From contig NZ_CP120849.1 of assembly GCF_029581355.1 (NCBI RefSeq), positions 776,501 through 840,500 on the forward strand: a stretch of 64,000 nt of DNA, in the 5' to 3' direction. This DNA comes from Parabacteroides chongii. Lineage in GTDB: Bacteria > Bacteroidota > Bacteroidia > Bacteroidales > Tannerellaceae. Below are positions 19,460 through 28,482 of the stretch, one piece after another. The notes beneath the pieces were generated by a model. The model saw only the letters and a list, made by a program, of their open reading frames with translations. It did not search any database and had not been told where the DNA came from. The position numbers and the translations under genes were made by a program. Every line of letters starts with the position of its first letter. Position 1 is the stretch's first letter.

Positions 19460-20983
19460 ATGAGCAAGAAAGCACTTTTATTGATCTGCGATGGCTGGGG
19501 AATCGGCGACCGTGGTAAAGATGATGTAATCTACAACACTCCCACTCCGTACTGGGATTATCTGTTGAAAACATACCCTAACTCTCAGTTGCAGGCTTCC
19601 GGCGAAAACGTAGGTTTACCCGACGGACAGATGGGTAACTCGGAAGTAGGTCACCTGAACATCGGTGCAGGCCGTATCGTTTACCAGGACCTGGTGAAGA
19701 TCAATATCGCCTGTCGTCAGAATACAATCCTCGACAATCCGGAAATCAAACGTGCTTATAGCTACGCCAAAGAAAACGGCAAACAGATCCATTTCATGGG
19801 ACTGGTTTCCGACGGTGGTGTACACAGCTCACTGGAACACCTGTTCAAACTGGCTGATATCGCGAAAGAATACGGAGTGGACAAAGCATACGTTCATTGC
19901 TTCATGGACGGTCGCGACACTGACCCGAAAAGCGGTAAAGGTTTCATCGAACAACTGGAAAACCATCTGAAAACAACAGGCGGTAAGATCGCTTCCATCA
20001 TCGGCCGTTACTATGCAATGGACCGTGACAAACGTTGGGAACGCGTGAAAGAAGCGTACGACCTGATCGTGAACGGAACTGGTAAACCTGCCGAAGACAT
20101 GGTAAAAGCCATGGAAGAATCATACGCAGAAGGCGTAACGGACGAATTCATCAAACCGATCGTACACGTAGAAAACGGTAAGCCGGTAGCTACTATCGAA
20201 GAAGGCGACGTCGTTATCTTCTTCAACTACCGTAACGACCGTGCCAAAGAACTGACTGTCGTTCTGACTCAGCAGGATATGCCGGAAGCAGGAATGAAGA
20301 CTATTCCTAACTTGCAGTATTTCTGTATGACTCCGTACGATGCGAGCTTCAAGGGTGTCCATATCCTGTTCGACAAAGACAACGTAGAAAATACACTGGG
20401 CGAATTCTTGGCATCCGTTGGCAAAACACAGTTGCACATTGCCGAAACAGAGAAATATGCTCACGTTACCTTCTTCTTCAACGGCGGACGCGAAACTCCG
20501 TTCGATGGCGAAGACCGTATCCTGGTTCCATCTCCGAAAGTAGCTACTTACGACCTGAAACCGGAAATGAGTGCATTCGAAGTGAAAGACAAACTGGTAG
20601 AAGCTATCAATACAAAGAAATACGACTACATCGTTTGTAACTATGCAAACGGCGACATGGTAGGCCACACCGGTATCTATTCAGCTATCGAGAAAGCAGT
20701 CGTAACCATCGACGCTTGTCTGAACGACACCGTTGAAGCTGCTAAGGCTAACGACTACGAAGTGATCATCATCGCCGACCACGGTAATGCCGACCACGCT
20801 CTGAACGAAGACGGTACACCGAACACGGCTCACTCGCTGAACCCTGTTCCTTTCGTTTACGTAACAGAAAACAAAGAGGCCAAAGTAGAAGACGGTATCC
20901 TGGCAGACGTTGCTCCCTCTATCCTTCACATCATGGGATTGAAGCAGCCGAAAGAAATGACTGGTAAATCTTTGATTAAATAA
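19460..20983 (+). CDS. gpmI: 2,3-bisphosphoglycerate-independent phosphoglycerate mutase
   Basis: 507 residues. It interconverts 3- and 2-phosphoglycerate in glycolysis/gluconeogenesis as a metal-dependent enzyme of the alkaline phosphatase superfamily. It starts with the metal-binding block [10 protein letters not shown]. The nucleophile is Ser61 in [17 protein letters not shown], and the C-terminal metal ligands lie in [12 protein letters not shown] and [10 protein letters not shown]. Length is normal. The frame is open from 19397, but the promoter box at 19402-19409 places the start at ATG 19460 ([14 protein letters not shown]). It is followed by a heptamer repeat structure. Confidence 0.96.
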   Translation: MSKKALLLICDGWGIGDRGKDDVIYNTPTPYWDYLLKTYPNSQLQASGENVGLPDGQMGNSEVGHLNIGAGRIVYQDLVKINIACRQNTILDNPEIKRAYSYAKENGKQIHFMGLVSDGGVHSSLEHLFKLADIAKEYGVDKAYVHCFMDGRDTDPKSGKGFIEQLENHLKTTGGKIASIIGRYYAMDRDKRWERVKEAYDLIVNGTGKPAEDMVKAMEESYAEGVTDEFIKPIVHVENGKPVATIEEGDVVIFFNYRNDRAKELTVVLTQQDMPEAGMKTIPNLQYFCMTPYDASFKGVHILFDKDNVENTLGEFLASVGKTQLHIAETEKYAHVTFFFNGGRETPFDGEDRILVPSPKVATYDLKPEMSAFEVKDKLVEAINTKKYDYIVCNYANGDMVGHTGIYSAIEKAVVTIDACLNDTVEAAKANDYEVIIIADHGNADHALNEDGTPNTAHSLNPVPFVYVTENKEAKVEDGILADVAPSILHIMGLKQPKEMTGKSLIK

Positions 20984-20994
20984 CAACTTTTATT

Positions 20995-21114
20995 AGTTGA
21001 CAGTTGACAAGTGACAGTTGACAGTTATTACTCCACAAAGAGGAGGGGATAATTGTTAACTGTCATTTCTTATCTGTCACTTGTCAACTATCAACTGTCA
21101 ACTAAATTGTCAAC
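20995..21114. repeat. TTGACAG heptamer clusters forming a large inverted repeat
   Basis: The left part (about 20995-21027) carries TTGACAG-type heptamers. The right part (about 21058-21114) carries their complements (CTGTCAA-type), so the RNA can fold into a long imperfect hairpin. It lies between gpmI and the DUF3109 gene and ends less than 10 bp before the latter's ATG. Confidence 0.8.
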
Positions 21115-21123
21115 TGAAATGCA

Positions 21124-21717
21124 ATGATTCAAATAGACGACACGCTGGTCAGCTTAGACCTGATTGAAGCCAATTTCATTTGCGACCTTGCCCAATGTAA
21201 AGGTATCTGTTGCGTAGAAGGTGACTCCGGTGCTCCGCTGGATAAAAGCGAGATAGCCGAACTGGAAAAGGCACTTCCGGTCATCTGGGACGACCTTTCT
21301 CCCGAAGCACAGGCCATCATTAAGAAGCAAGGCGTTGCGTATATCGACTGCGAAGGCGACATCGTCACTTCCATCGTCAACGGAAAGGACTGTGTATTTA
21401 CCTGCTACGATACTGACGGGACCTGCAAATGTGCCATCGAGAAAGCATATCGCGAAGGCAAACTGTCTTTCTACAAGCCGGTATCCTGCCACCTGTATCC
21501 GGTGCGCGTCACCCAATACAAGGACTTCCGCGCCGTAAACTACGACCGTTGGAAAATATGTAAAGCAGCAGAGGTATTAGGACAAAAGGAAAAACTCCCT
21601 TTATATAAGTTTCTGAAAGAACCGCTCACCCGCAAGTTCGGTGCCGAATGGTATGAATCGCTGGTGGAGGTTGCTGAAGAATGGAGGAAACAAAAAGAAC
21701 AAGAGAGGGAAGAATAA
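21124..21717 (+). CDS. DUF3109 family Cys-rich protein
   Basis: 197 residues, cytosolic. It is recognised as DUF3109 by its cysteine pattern: FICDLAQCKGICCVEGD near residue 20, then DCxxD, GKDCVFTCYDTDGTCKCAIE around residues 80-100, PVSCHLYPVRV near 120 and WKICKAA near 143. This resembles the YkgJ-type CxxCC zinc/iron-cluster fold. The function is unknown; metal or Fe-S binding is an inference from the cysteines. The C-terminal tail is strongly charged. It converges on the glsB-like gene across a heptamer-repeat hairpin. Confidence 0.8.
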   Translation: MIQIDDTLVSLDLIEANFICDLAQCKGICCVEGDSGAPLDKSEIAELEKALPVIWDDLSPEAQAIIKKQGVAYIDCEGDIVTSIVNGKDCVFTCYDTDGTCKCAIEKAYREGKLSFYKPVSCHLYPVRVTQYKDFRAVNYDRWKICKAAEVLGQKEKLPLYKFLKEPLTRKFGAEWYESLVEVAEEWRKQKEQEREE

Positions 21718-21750
21718 TTCAACTCTTATCAAAAGTGAGCCATTTCAAAA

Positions 21751-21855
21751 GTTGACAGTTGACAAGTGACAGTTGACAGTTATGTCGGCTTTCAGCCGAT
21801 TTATTTACCGAACGCGAAGCCCAACTGTCACTTGTCAACTGTCATCTGTCAACTG
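21751..21855. repeat. TTGACAG heptamer inverted repeat between convergent genes
   Basis: Left arm 21751-21781 (GTTGACAGTTGACAAGTGAC...) and right arm about 21822-21855 (...GTCACTTGTCAACTGTCA...) pair over roughly 30 bp. The structure is nearly the same as at 20995-21114 and may act as a bidirectional terminator. A small inner hairpin (GGCTTTCAGCC-like) lies at about 21786-21799. Confidence 0.8.
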
Positions 21856-21887
21856 AAAAATGTTTCACATTTTTCTAAATTGGCACA

Positions 21888-22853
21888 TTATTCCGTTTTC
21901 CGTATCAGGTCAGCCGTTTGGGCTTCCTCTTTCAGATACGTTTCGATATGGCGTTTTTTCTTATCTTCCAGGATTTCATTGATGGCAATCAGGATACCTG
22001 TCTCTTCCACATCACCGAACTCATGGTTTATGGCCGTTCCAAATACGCGCATCTTCGGTGAAAGGCTCATGTAAGCATTAACCAACGGTGGTACATTGAT
22101 ACCGAATTTGCGAACCTCCTGGTTCAATACCTTATAATTGTCCTTGAAGTTATCATAGCGGAACAACTCTTTCATCTTCTCGATGTCCGTATCTGTTTCC
22201 AGCGGGTACATCGGAGTGACCAGCTTGTCCGTATCCGGGAAATGCATTCCCAGGAAATAAAGGATCATGTTGCGTGCTTCCGTATTATAAGTATTATACA
22301 TCGTCACTTTCCCGAAGTAATACTGCAGGCTCGGATCGACCACCGACAAAGCCCCCAGTCCGTCCCATAGGTTATCCAGTACAAACAATCCTTTGGCACC
22401 TGCACGTGTAGACTGATATTCCAGTGTTACGAAAGAACGTCCCAGCTCGACTGTATAAGGAAGAAACTCCTTATTAAACTTCTCGGAGAAATTAAACAGG
22501 TGAGATGTAGCCAGCATCGGCTTCCCATTCTTATCGAACTTGACATCCGAACCGCACAGAAAGCGGTAACCGCCCAAAATCTGTTCATCTTCCGGACTCC
22601 AGACGATCAATTGCCGATAAGCATCCTCCATCGTATCGAACTCGTCAATATCTACCGGAAAACCTGTTCCCCCGCCGTAGTAACGAAAGGCAATCTCCCG
22701 CAAACGTCCGATCTCCTGCATCACATTAGGAGCATCATGGGCTGTAATAATGTATATCTCATTGTTTGACTTGTTCGTGCTTCGGAGTTTCTTTTCTTTT
22801 GTCAACTCCGACTTCAAAAGGGCACGGTCAATCGGCTTAATAATGTCTTGCAT
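21888..22853 (-). CDS. glsB: GNAT-fold N-acyltransferase, probable glycine-lipid synthase subunit GlsB
   Basis: 321 residues. The N-acyltransferase fold (hemolysin/OlsB-like GNAT family) is suggested by the DYDTMEDAYRQL-like region, the ILGGYRFLCG strand, and VELGRSFVTLEYQST followed by GLFVLDNLWDGLGAL. In Bacteroides the paired genes glsB/glsA make N-acyl-glycine lipids. Here the same pair occurs, with the O-acyltransferase gene directly upstream (11-bp gap). Predicted reaction: acyl-ACP plus glycine to N-acyl (3-hydroxy) glycine at the inner membrane. Identification rests on recalled family features and the gene pair; an ornithine-lipid-type role cannot be excluded. Confidence 0.7.
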   Translation of the reverse strand: MQDIIKPIDRALLKSELTKEKKLRSTNKSNNEIYIITAHDAPNVMQEIGRLREIAFRYYGGGTGFPVDIDEFDTMEDAYRQLIVWSPEDEQILGGYRFLCGSDVKFDKNGKPMLATSHLFNFSEKFNKEFLPYTVELGRSFVTLEYQSTRAGAKGLFVLDNLWDGLGALSVVDPSLQYYFGKVTMYNTYNTEARNMILYFLGMHFPDTDKLVTPMYPLETDTDIEKMKELFRYDNFKDNYKVLNQEVRKFGINVPPLVNAYMSLSPKMRVFGTAINHEFGDVEETGILIAINEILEDKKKRHIETYLKEEAQTADLIRKTE

Positions 22854-22864
22854 ATAAATAGAGT

Positions 22865-23692
22865 CTATGTTTTCTTGAGATTATAAGCTAGTTCTTTCAC
22901 CCATTCGGCCCACTCAGCCGGCTTCTTGCTATTGTCGAAAGTCTGCCACGGAACAGGCTTGCCGAAATGGATACGGAACTTTTTATGTTTTGACCGGAAC
23001 ATCTCGTCCGGCAGATAAATCATTTCATAGTTCATCTTTATACCTAATTTCTTACGCAGATTCGCCAGCCGGTAGAAGAAATTGGAGTTTCTTCCCTCGA
23101 AATACACCGGAACAATATCCCGTTTATATTCGACAGCTTTCTGAATAAAGGACTTCTTCCATTCAGTGTCCTGTATTTTTCCATTCATCTTACGCGAACA
23201 AAGTCCGGCGGGGAATGTCACGATCTGATTGTCGGAAGCATATGCCTCGTCAATCAGCCGGGCATTGTTCTTGCCCTGCGAACCATGTTTATTGATAGGA
23301 ACAAAGATAGATCTCAGATTTGACAAATAGAGAAGCAGGTCGTTCACAAGGTAACGTATTTTGCCGTCATAATGCTGACCGATCACTGCCGAGAGACAGA
23401 TACCGTCCAGCCCTCCCAACGGATGATTGGAAGCAAAGATATAGCGGCCTTCCGCCGGAATGTTCTCCTCGTTTACCAATTCCAGGGTCAGGTCAAAATA
23501 ACCGATCAGCTCCTGCATAAAATCAACCCCATCCTTATCATGATAACGGGTTAAAATATCATTCAGTTCATCCTGATGAATGGTACGGATCAGATAATTG
23601 ACAATAAAACCCGGTATCTTTCCCGCCACTGAGGGCGCTTTCTGTTGCAGTACCTGTTTTACATCAATTTGTGTAATACCTTCTTGTGCCAT
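22865..23692 (-). CDS. glsA: Lysophospholipid-type O-acyltransferase, probable GlsA
   Basis: 275 residues. It belongs to the PlsC-like glycerolipid acyltransferase family: catalytic-type block FASNHPLGGLDG near residue 90, then a substrate block around VTFPAGLCSRK (residue 160) and VPVYFEGRNSNFFY (residue 195). In the glycine-lipid pathway this enzyme adds the second acyl chain to the N-(3-hydroxyacyl)glycine made by GlsB, whose gene follows 11 bp downstream. The NHPLGG variant replaces the usual NHxxxxD spacing. A TATCTTTG box on the minus strand (23715-23722) is the likely promoter of the pair. It is membrane-associated. Confidence 0.7.
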   Translation of the reverse strand: MAQEGITQIDVKQVLQQKAPSVAGKIPGFIVNYLIRTIHQDELNDILTRYHDKDGVDFMQELIGYFDLTLELVNEENIPAEGRYIFASNHPLGGLDGICLSAVIGQHYDGKIRYLVNDLLLYLSNLRSIFVPINKHGSQGKNNARLIDEAYASDNQIVTFPAGLCSRKMNGKIQDTEWKKSFIQKAVEYKRDIVPVYFEGRNSNFFYRLANLRKKLGIKMNYEMIYLPDEMFRSKHKKFRIHFGKPVPWQTFDNSKKPAEWAEWVKELAYNLKKT

Positions 23693-23714
23693 CTTGCATA
23701 ACTCTTGTCAGCAG

Positions 23715-23722
23715 CAAAGATA
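23715..23722 (-). promoter_or_regulatory. Promoter -7 box for the glsA-glsB pair
   Basis: The minus strand reads TATCTTTG 23 bp upstream of the glsA ATG. It is a good TAnnTTTG match; the -33 element is weak. Confidence 0.5.
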
Positions 23723-24134
23723 TAGCTAATAATTAAATTTGAATACATTCGGCATAAGTTTTTAAGAAGTTTCAAGTACTTAACCAGCATGTTGTTTGCC
23801 CTTATATAAAATAATCGGACATCAGCATTCGTTATACATATATATTATTCTACACCTGCGTGCAAATTGGTCTCCTGCAAAATTCATATTTTTTGCATAA
23901 GTTGAAACAAAATAATCAATAATTATGTTTTTATACACAGGAGCGAATTAACAAACGCATGTAAGAAGTGGTAATTATCAATATAAACCGTTGTTTTCAA
24001 AGGAAATAAAGATAGCACCGAATTAGCAACTAAACTATTTTTAAGGAAAATAGAGTGCGATTTTTACCTTTTTTGTGTGAATATTAAACTAAAATGAGCG
24101 TTATTTGTTCTGTTAAAAAGAGAAAGTATTTGGA
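23723..24134. other. AT-rich intergenic region between glsA and rprX
   Basis: About 410 bp with no convincing gene, RNA or repeat. It should hold the rprX promoter. TACCTTTT-like sequence near 24065 is a weak candidate; no clear TTG/TAnnTTTG pair could be fixed. Confidence 0.4.
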
Positions 24135-25688
24135 ATGAGGAAATCTACGATTTGGTTACTTGCTGTTGTAATGGCTTTTGCGTTTGCCGGTTTACTTTTC
24201 CTACAGGTTAAGTACGTGAGCATCATACTCAAAAAGAGCAGCGAGCAATTCAATGAAACAGTCAAAAGAAGCCTGCACCAAGTCTCAAAAAACCTGGAGC
24301 TAGATGAAACGCGTGAATATCTGGAGGAAGATCTCAGGCGGGAAGATAACAATTATCTGCGTAACAGCCAGAATCCGGAAGAGATCACGCAGGCAATCAG
24401 CCAGCAAAAGCTGAATATAAAAGATGCTGACGGTAATATTATGCAAATAGAACATCTGCATAGTTTTAGCCAAAAGTTTCGGCCGCTCTCATCGCTCGAC
24501 AAAAAACAGGCAGCCAATAATATCGTCGGTACTTCCCACGACCTGCAGCAATCGCTGAAGTATCGTCTGAAATACCAGGGTGACCTGATGCAGCTGGTTC
24601 TGCTGAACCTGTTGAACACTCCCAACCAGAAACCGATCCAGGAGCGTGTCGACTTTAAGAAGCTGAATAATTACTTAAAAACTGAATTTGTTAACAATGG
24701 TTTGAACCTGCCGTTCATCTTTTTTGTTATTAACAAAGATGGCAAAAAAGTGTACCAAAGTGGAGAAATAAAGAAGGAACCTATTGCGTCTGATATAATT
24801 ACGTACGTATTGTTCCCGAACGATCCTCCTTCAAAGCAGAATTATGTGAAAGTATATTTCCCGACAAAGGGTGACTATATTTCAAGTTCTGTAACATTTA
24901 TTGTACCGTCAGTACTCTTCTCGCTGATACTTTTGATAACGTTTATCTTTACCATCTATATCGTATTCCGCCAGAAGAGACTGTCAGAAATGAAGAATGA
25001 CTTTATCAACAACATGACGCACGAGCTGAAAACTCCGGTTTCCACCATCTCTCTGGCGGCACAGATGTTGAAAGACTCAGATATAACAAAAAGCCCTGAT
25101 GTATTCAGACATATATCGGGCGTGATCAATGATGAGACGAAGCGATTGGGCTTCCTGGTTGAGAAAGTGCTCCAAATGTCGCTGTTTGAACGGCAGAAAG
25201 CAGCCCTCAAACTGAAGGAAGTGGATGCAAACGACCTGGTGATCAGCGTAGCGAACACCTTCGCCCTGAAAGTCGAAAAGTACGATGGTACGCTCGACGT
25301 AGACTTGCAGGCAGTCGATTCGGCCATCTATGTGGATGAAATGCACATCACCAATGTACTGTTCAACCTGATGGACAACGCTGTGAAATACCGTCGTCCG
25401 GAAGTGCCCCTTACATTGATGGTAAGAACCTGGAACGACAACAACGGCAAACTGCTGATCGCTGTTGAAGACAATGGTATCGGAATCAAGAAAGAATACC
25501 TCAAAAAAGTATTCGACCGCTTCTTCCGCGTGCCGACAGGGAATGTACACGACGTAAAAGGTTTCGGCCTGGGACTTGCTTACGTCCGTAAAATTATCGA
25601 GGACCATAAAGGTACGATCCGTGCCGAGTTGGGTCCGGGAAATGTAGGAACAAAATTTATTATTACTTTACCTCTTATAAAAAGTTAG
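24135..25688 (+). CDS. rprX: Sensor histidine kinase RprX
   Basis: 517 residues. Inner-membrane sensor kinase with a first membrane segment at residues about 7-27, a periplasmic domain to about residue 255, a second membrane segment at about 258-282 (LFSLILLITFIFTIYIVF), a HisKA domain with the phosphorylated His296 in NNMTHELKTPVSTISL, and an HATPase_c domain (N-box NVLFNLMDNAVKY, G1 VEDNGIGI, G2 GFGLGLAYV). The rprY response-regulator gene starts 2 bp after the stop, so this is a cognate pair. The names follow the Bacteroides RprXY system; its signal is not known from the sequence. Confidence 0.88.
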   Translation: MRKSTIWLLAVVMAFAFAGLLFLQVKYVSIILKKSSEQFNETVKRSLHQVSKNLELDETREYLEEDLRREDNNYLRNSQNPEEITQAISQQKLNIKDADGNIMQIEHLHSFSQKFRPLSSLDKKQAANNIVGTSHDLQQSLKYRLKYQGDLMQLVLLNLLNTPNQKPIQERVDFKKLNNYLKTEFVNNGLNLPFIFFVINKDGKKVYQSGEIKKEPIASDIITYVLFPNDPPSKQNYVKVYFPTKGDYISSSVTFIVPSVLFSLILLITFIFTIYIVFRQKRLSEMKNDFINNMTHELKTPVSTISLAAQMLKDSDITKSPDVFRHISGVINDETKRLGFLVEKVLQMSLFERQKAALKLKEVDANDLVISVANTFALKVEKYDGTLDVDLQAVDSAIYVDEMHITNVLFNLMDNAVKYRRPEVPLTLMVRTWNDNNGKLLIAVEDNGIGIKKEYLKKVFDRFFRVPTGNVHDVKGFGLGLAYVRKIIEDHKGTIRAELGPGNVGTKFIITLPLIKS

Positions 25689-25690
25689 TT

Positions 25691-26422
25691 ATGGAAGAAA
25701 AACTGAAAATCTTCTTTTGTGAAGACGACGAAAACCTGGGTATGCTATTAAGAGAATACTTACAGGCAAAAGGTTATGTAACTGATCTCTTCTCTGACGG
25801 AGAAGCTGGTTACAAAGGTTTCACCAAAGGCAAATATGATCTTTGCGTATTAGACGTAATGATGCCGAAAAAAGACGGTTTCACTCTTGCGCAGGAAATC
25901 CGTTCTATAAATCCTGACATTCCAATCATCTTCCTTACTGCCAAGACAATGAAGGAAGATATCCTGGAAGGCTTCAAGATCGGTGCCGACGATTATCTGA
26001 CAAAACCGTTCAGCATGGAAGAACTGTTGCTTCGTATCGAAGCGATCCTGCGCCGTGTGAAAGGTAAGAAGATGAAAGACATTCCTTTCTACAAGCTGGG
26101 TAATTTCTTGTTCGATACTCAGAAACAAACACTGGCTATCGGTGACAAGGTAACAAAGCTGACAACGAAAGAATGCGAACTGCTGAGCCTGTTGTGTGCT
26201 CATGCCAACGAAATTCTGGAACGTAACTATGCACTGAAAACTATCTGGGTAGACGATAACTACTTCAATGCCCGTAGTATGGACGTGTATATCACCAAAC
26301 TTCGTAAACTGTTGAAAGATGATCCGGGTATCGAAATCATCAACATCCACGGTAAGGGTTACAAACTGATCACTCCTTCCGGAGAAGAACAGGCCCGCGA
26401 AGAAGGTATCCAGGTTCTCTAA
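25691..26422 (+). CDS. rprY: Response regulator RprY (OmpR/PhoB type)
   Basis: 243 residues. Receiver domain at residues 1-120 with acidic pocket E11/D12/D13, phospho-acceptor Asp55 (CVLDVMMPKKDGF) and Lys in the DDYLTKPFS loop. OmpR-type winged-helix DNA-binding domain at about residues 135-235 (LTTKECELLSLLCAHANEIL, RSMDVYITKLRKLL, IHGKGYKL). Transcribed with rprX. In related organisms this regulator affects stress and membrane-transport genes; its targets here are unknown. A bidirectional terminator follows. Confidence 0.9.
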   Translation: MEEKLKIFFCEDDENLGMLLREYLQAKGYVTDLFSDGEAGYKGFTKGKYDLCVLDVMMPKKDGFTLAQEIRSINPDIPIIFLTAKTMKEDILEGFKIGADDYLTKPFSMEELLLRIEAILRRVKGKKMKDIPFYKLGNFLFDTQKQTLAIGDKVTKLTTKECELLSLLCAHANEILERNYALKTIWVDDNYFNARSMDVYITKLRKLLKDDPGIEIINIHGKGYKLITPSGEEQAREEGIQVL

Positions 26423-26450
26423 GGGATAGATCCCCTCTAATAAAAACAAG

Positions 26451-26483
26451 CCCCGACGGTTTTTCCGCCGGGGTTTCGTTTTT
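26451..26483. terminator. Bidirectional terminator between rprY and cstA
   Basis: The stem CCCCGACGG (26451-26459) and CCGCCGGGG (26465-26473) pairs with one mismatch and a T5 loop. TTTCGTTTTT follows on the plus strand, and a T-rich stretch (CTTGTTTTTA) follows on the minus strand, so it can serve both convergent genes. Confidence 0.85.
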
Positions 26484-27894
26484 AAACAGATTGTTTCTTC
26501 TTCCACCAAAGAAAAGCAACCAATGTGATCACCGTAATCACGATGCCAATCGCCTGCGAAACAGCAACACCCATGCCCAATCCTTCCGGAGCGACAAAGA
26601 TATAAGTGGAGCAAACGGCAGTCATAAACAATGCCGGGATCAGTGTAACGATATAAAGCTTTTTAGAGCGCGCCAAAAAGACTGTCAATGCCCAAAGGGT
26701 AAACACTGCCAACGTCTGATTTGTCCAGGCAAAATAGCGCCAGATCATATCGAACCCGTCTTTATCTTTCAGGCTGTAAAGCAATATACCGATTGCCACG
26801 ATAAACAGGGGAATACAGATCATCAGACGGCTCGACATGCTTTTCTGCTCTTTATGCAGGAAATCTGCCACAATCAAACGGGCAGAGCGGAATGCCGTAT
26901 CACCGGAAGTGATCGGTGCAGCAATAACTCCCAGGACAGCCAGTACACCACCGACCGTTCCCAGCCACTCTTTTGTTATACTGTCTACAATAACAGCCGC
27001 ATTGCTCTCTCCCATCCCATTCTCATGATAGAAATAAGTTGCAGCGGCAGCCCAGATCAGGGCAACGATACCTTCGGTTATCATGGCACCAAAGAAAACC
27101 GGACGTCCCATATTTTCATTCTTGATACAACGGGCCATCAGCGGACTTTGCGTGGCATGGAATCCGGAAATCGCACCACAGGCAATGCTGACGAACATAA
27201 TCGGGAAAATAGGCAGATTTGCCGGATGTTTGTTAGTCAGTCCGTCGGTCAATTCCGGCAACGGCGGATGATTCACAAACAACATCACCAGGATACCGAC
27301 AGCCATAAACAACAGGGCAGCGGCAAACAACGGATAAATCTTTCCGATAATTTTATCGACCGGCAACAACGTTGCCAGGATATAATAGATAAAGACCACA
27401 AATATCCAGAAGGTAGCATCGAGATATTCAGGTGTAAGTTTTGCCAGCAAACCAGCCGGTCCTGCCACAAAGACGGCTCCAACCAGGATCATCAGAATCA
27501 CGGTAAAGCCACGCATGAACTGTTTGAAATTATGACCGAGATAACGACCGATGATCTCCGGCAGGCTCTCCCCGTTGTTACGCAGTGAAAGCATTCCCGC
27601 CAGATAGTCGTGGACGGCTCCGGCAAAAATAGTACCCAACACGATCCACAGAAAAGAGGCTGTACCGAACTTCGCCCCCATAATGGCACCGAAGATCGGA
27701 CCCAGTCCGGCAATATTCAGAAACTGGATCATAAAGACTTTCCAGGAGGACATCGGGATATAATCGACTCCGTCCTGATGCGTGTAAGCCGGAGTTTTAC
27801 GGGATGGGTCAATCCCGAAGATGCGTTCTATAAAAGAACCGTAGATGAAATAGCCTGCAATAAGAGCTGCAAGGCAACAGATAAAGGTTATCAT
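26482..27894 (-). CDS. cstA: Carbon starvation protein CstA family transporter
   Basis: 470 residues with many hydrophobic segments. Family signatures include the start (YFIYGSFIERIFGIDPSRKTPAY), HQDGVDYIPMSSWKVFMIQF, NIAGLGPIFGAIMGA and GTIFAGAVHDYLAGM. CstA proteins of other bacteria take up pyruvate or peptides under starvation; the substrate here is unproven. It is the shorter type, about 470 rather than 700 residues, common in Bacteroidota. A perfect 20-bp hairpin lies just upstream, between yqeY and the start codon, and could end the upstream transcript or control cstA expression. Confidence 0.9.
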   Translation of the reverse strand: MITFICCLAALIAGYFIYGSFIERIFGIDPSRKTPAYTHQDGVDYIPMSSWKVFMIQFLNIAGLGPIFGAIMGAKFGTASFLWIVLGTIFAGAVHDYLAGMLSLRNNGESLPEIIGRYLGHNFKQFMRGFTVILMILVGAVFVAGPAGLLAKLTPEYLDATFWIFVVFIYYILATLLPVDKIIGKIYPLFAAALLFMAVGILVMLFVNHPPLPELTDGLTNKHPANLPIFPIMFVSIACGAISGFHATQSPLMARCIKNENMGRPVFFGAMITEGIVALIWAAAATYFYHENGMGESNAAVIVDSITKEWLGTVGGVLAVLGVIAAPITSGDTAFRSARLIVADFLHKEQKSMSSRLMICIPLFIVAIGILLYSLKDKDGFDMIWRYFAWTNQTLAVFTLWALTVFLARSKKLYIVTLIPALFMTAVCSTYIFVAPEGLGMGVAVSQAIGIVITVITLVAFLWWKKKQSV

Positions 27895-27947
27895 GGTGGT
27901 AAGTTCTATCAGGGTGAGTTATCCTGTTATCAAAAAGGATTTACAAA

Positions 27948-27995
27948 TACAGGTTCATTTGCCGTCAACTTCAACTGACGGCAAATGAACCTGTA
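27948..27995. terminator. Perfect 20-bp stem-loop between yqeY and cstA
   Basis: The arm 27948-27967 (TACAGGTTCATTTGCCGTCA) pairs without mismatch with 27976-27995; the loop is 8 bp. On the minus strand it follows the yqeY stop by about 14 bp and is followed by a T-rich stretch. It is likely a terminator, though unusually long. Confidence 0.7.
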
Positions 27996-28008
27996 ATAGC
28001 CGAGTTAT

Positions 28009-28461
28009 TTAGCTATTCAGTAAACGTTTTACCGTTTCTGAAATAGCACGTCCTTCCGCCTTACCGGCAAGAGCTTTGGAAGCAACGCCCATTACTTTAC
28101 CCATGTCTTTCGGGCCAGCGGCACCTACCTGGGCGATGATCGCTTTTATTTCTGTTTCCAGTTCTTCGGCAGTCATCTGTTTCGGAAGATAAGCTTCAAG
28201 CACCTTTACCTGCGCCAGTTCAGCTTCCGCCAGGTCTGCACGGTTTTGCTGGGTGTAGATTTCAGCTGAATCCTTGCCCTGTTTTACCAGCTTCTGGATC
28301 ATCTTCGTAGCATCGGCATCTGTCAGGGTATCGTTGGCTCCCGGAGCTGTCTTAGCTTCCAGAAAGACTTTCTTTACATTTCTCAATGTTTCGAGGGCAA
28401 CCTTATCTTTTGCCTTCATTGCGTTTTTAATGTCTTCGCTGACTCTTTCAAACAAATCCAT
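28009..28461 (-). CDS. yqeY: GatB/YqeY domain protein
   Basis: 150 residues, cytosolic, covering the whole YqeY domain (tRNA-amidotransferase GatB C-terminal-like fold): MDLFERVSEDIKNAMKAKDK, ETLRNVKKVF, YLPKQMTAEELETEIK and the Gly-rich end GAAGPKDMGKVMGVA...L-AGKAEGR. The role is not established; relatives are thought to act on tRNA or amidotransferase complexes. It lies 21 bp downstream of ftsZ in the same direction and may be the last gene of the division cluster transcript, followed by the 20-bp hairpin. Confidence 0.88.
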   Translation of the reverse strand: MDLFERVSEDIKNAMKAKDKVALETLRNVKKVFLEAKTAPGANDTLTDADATKMIQKLVKQGKDSAEIYTQQNRADLAEAELAQVKVLEAYLPKQMTAEELETEIKAIIAQVGAAGPKDMGKVMGVASKALAGKAEGRAISETVKRLLNS

Positions 28462-28482
28462 ATATTAATTGCTTATTAAAAA

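Noticed and set aside
26491..27588. 365-codon plus-strand frame opposite cstA
   Set aside because: Composition (Gln/His/Cys/Arg-rich) is typical of an antisense shadow of a membrane protein gene; cstA is clear.
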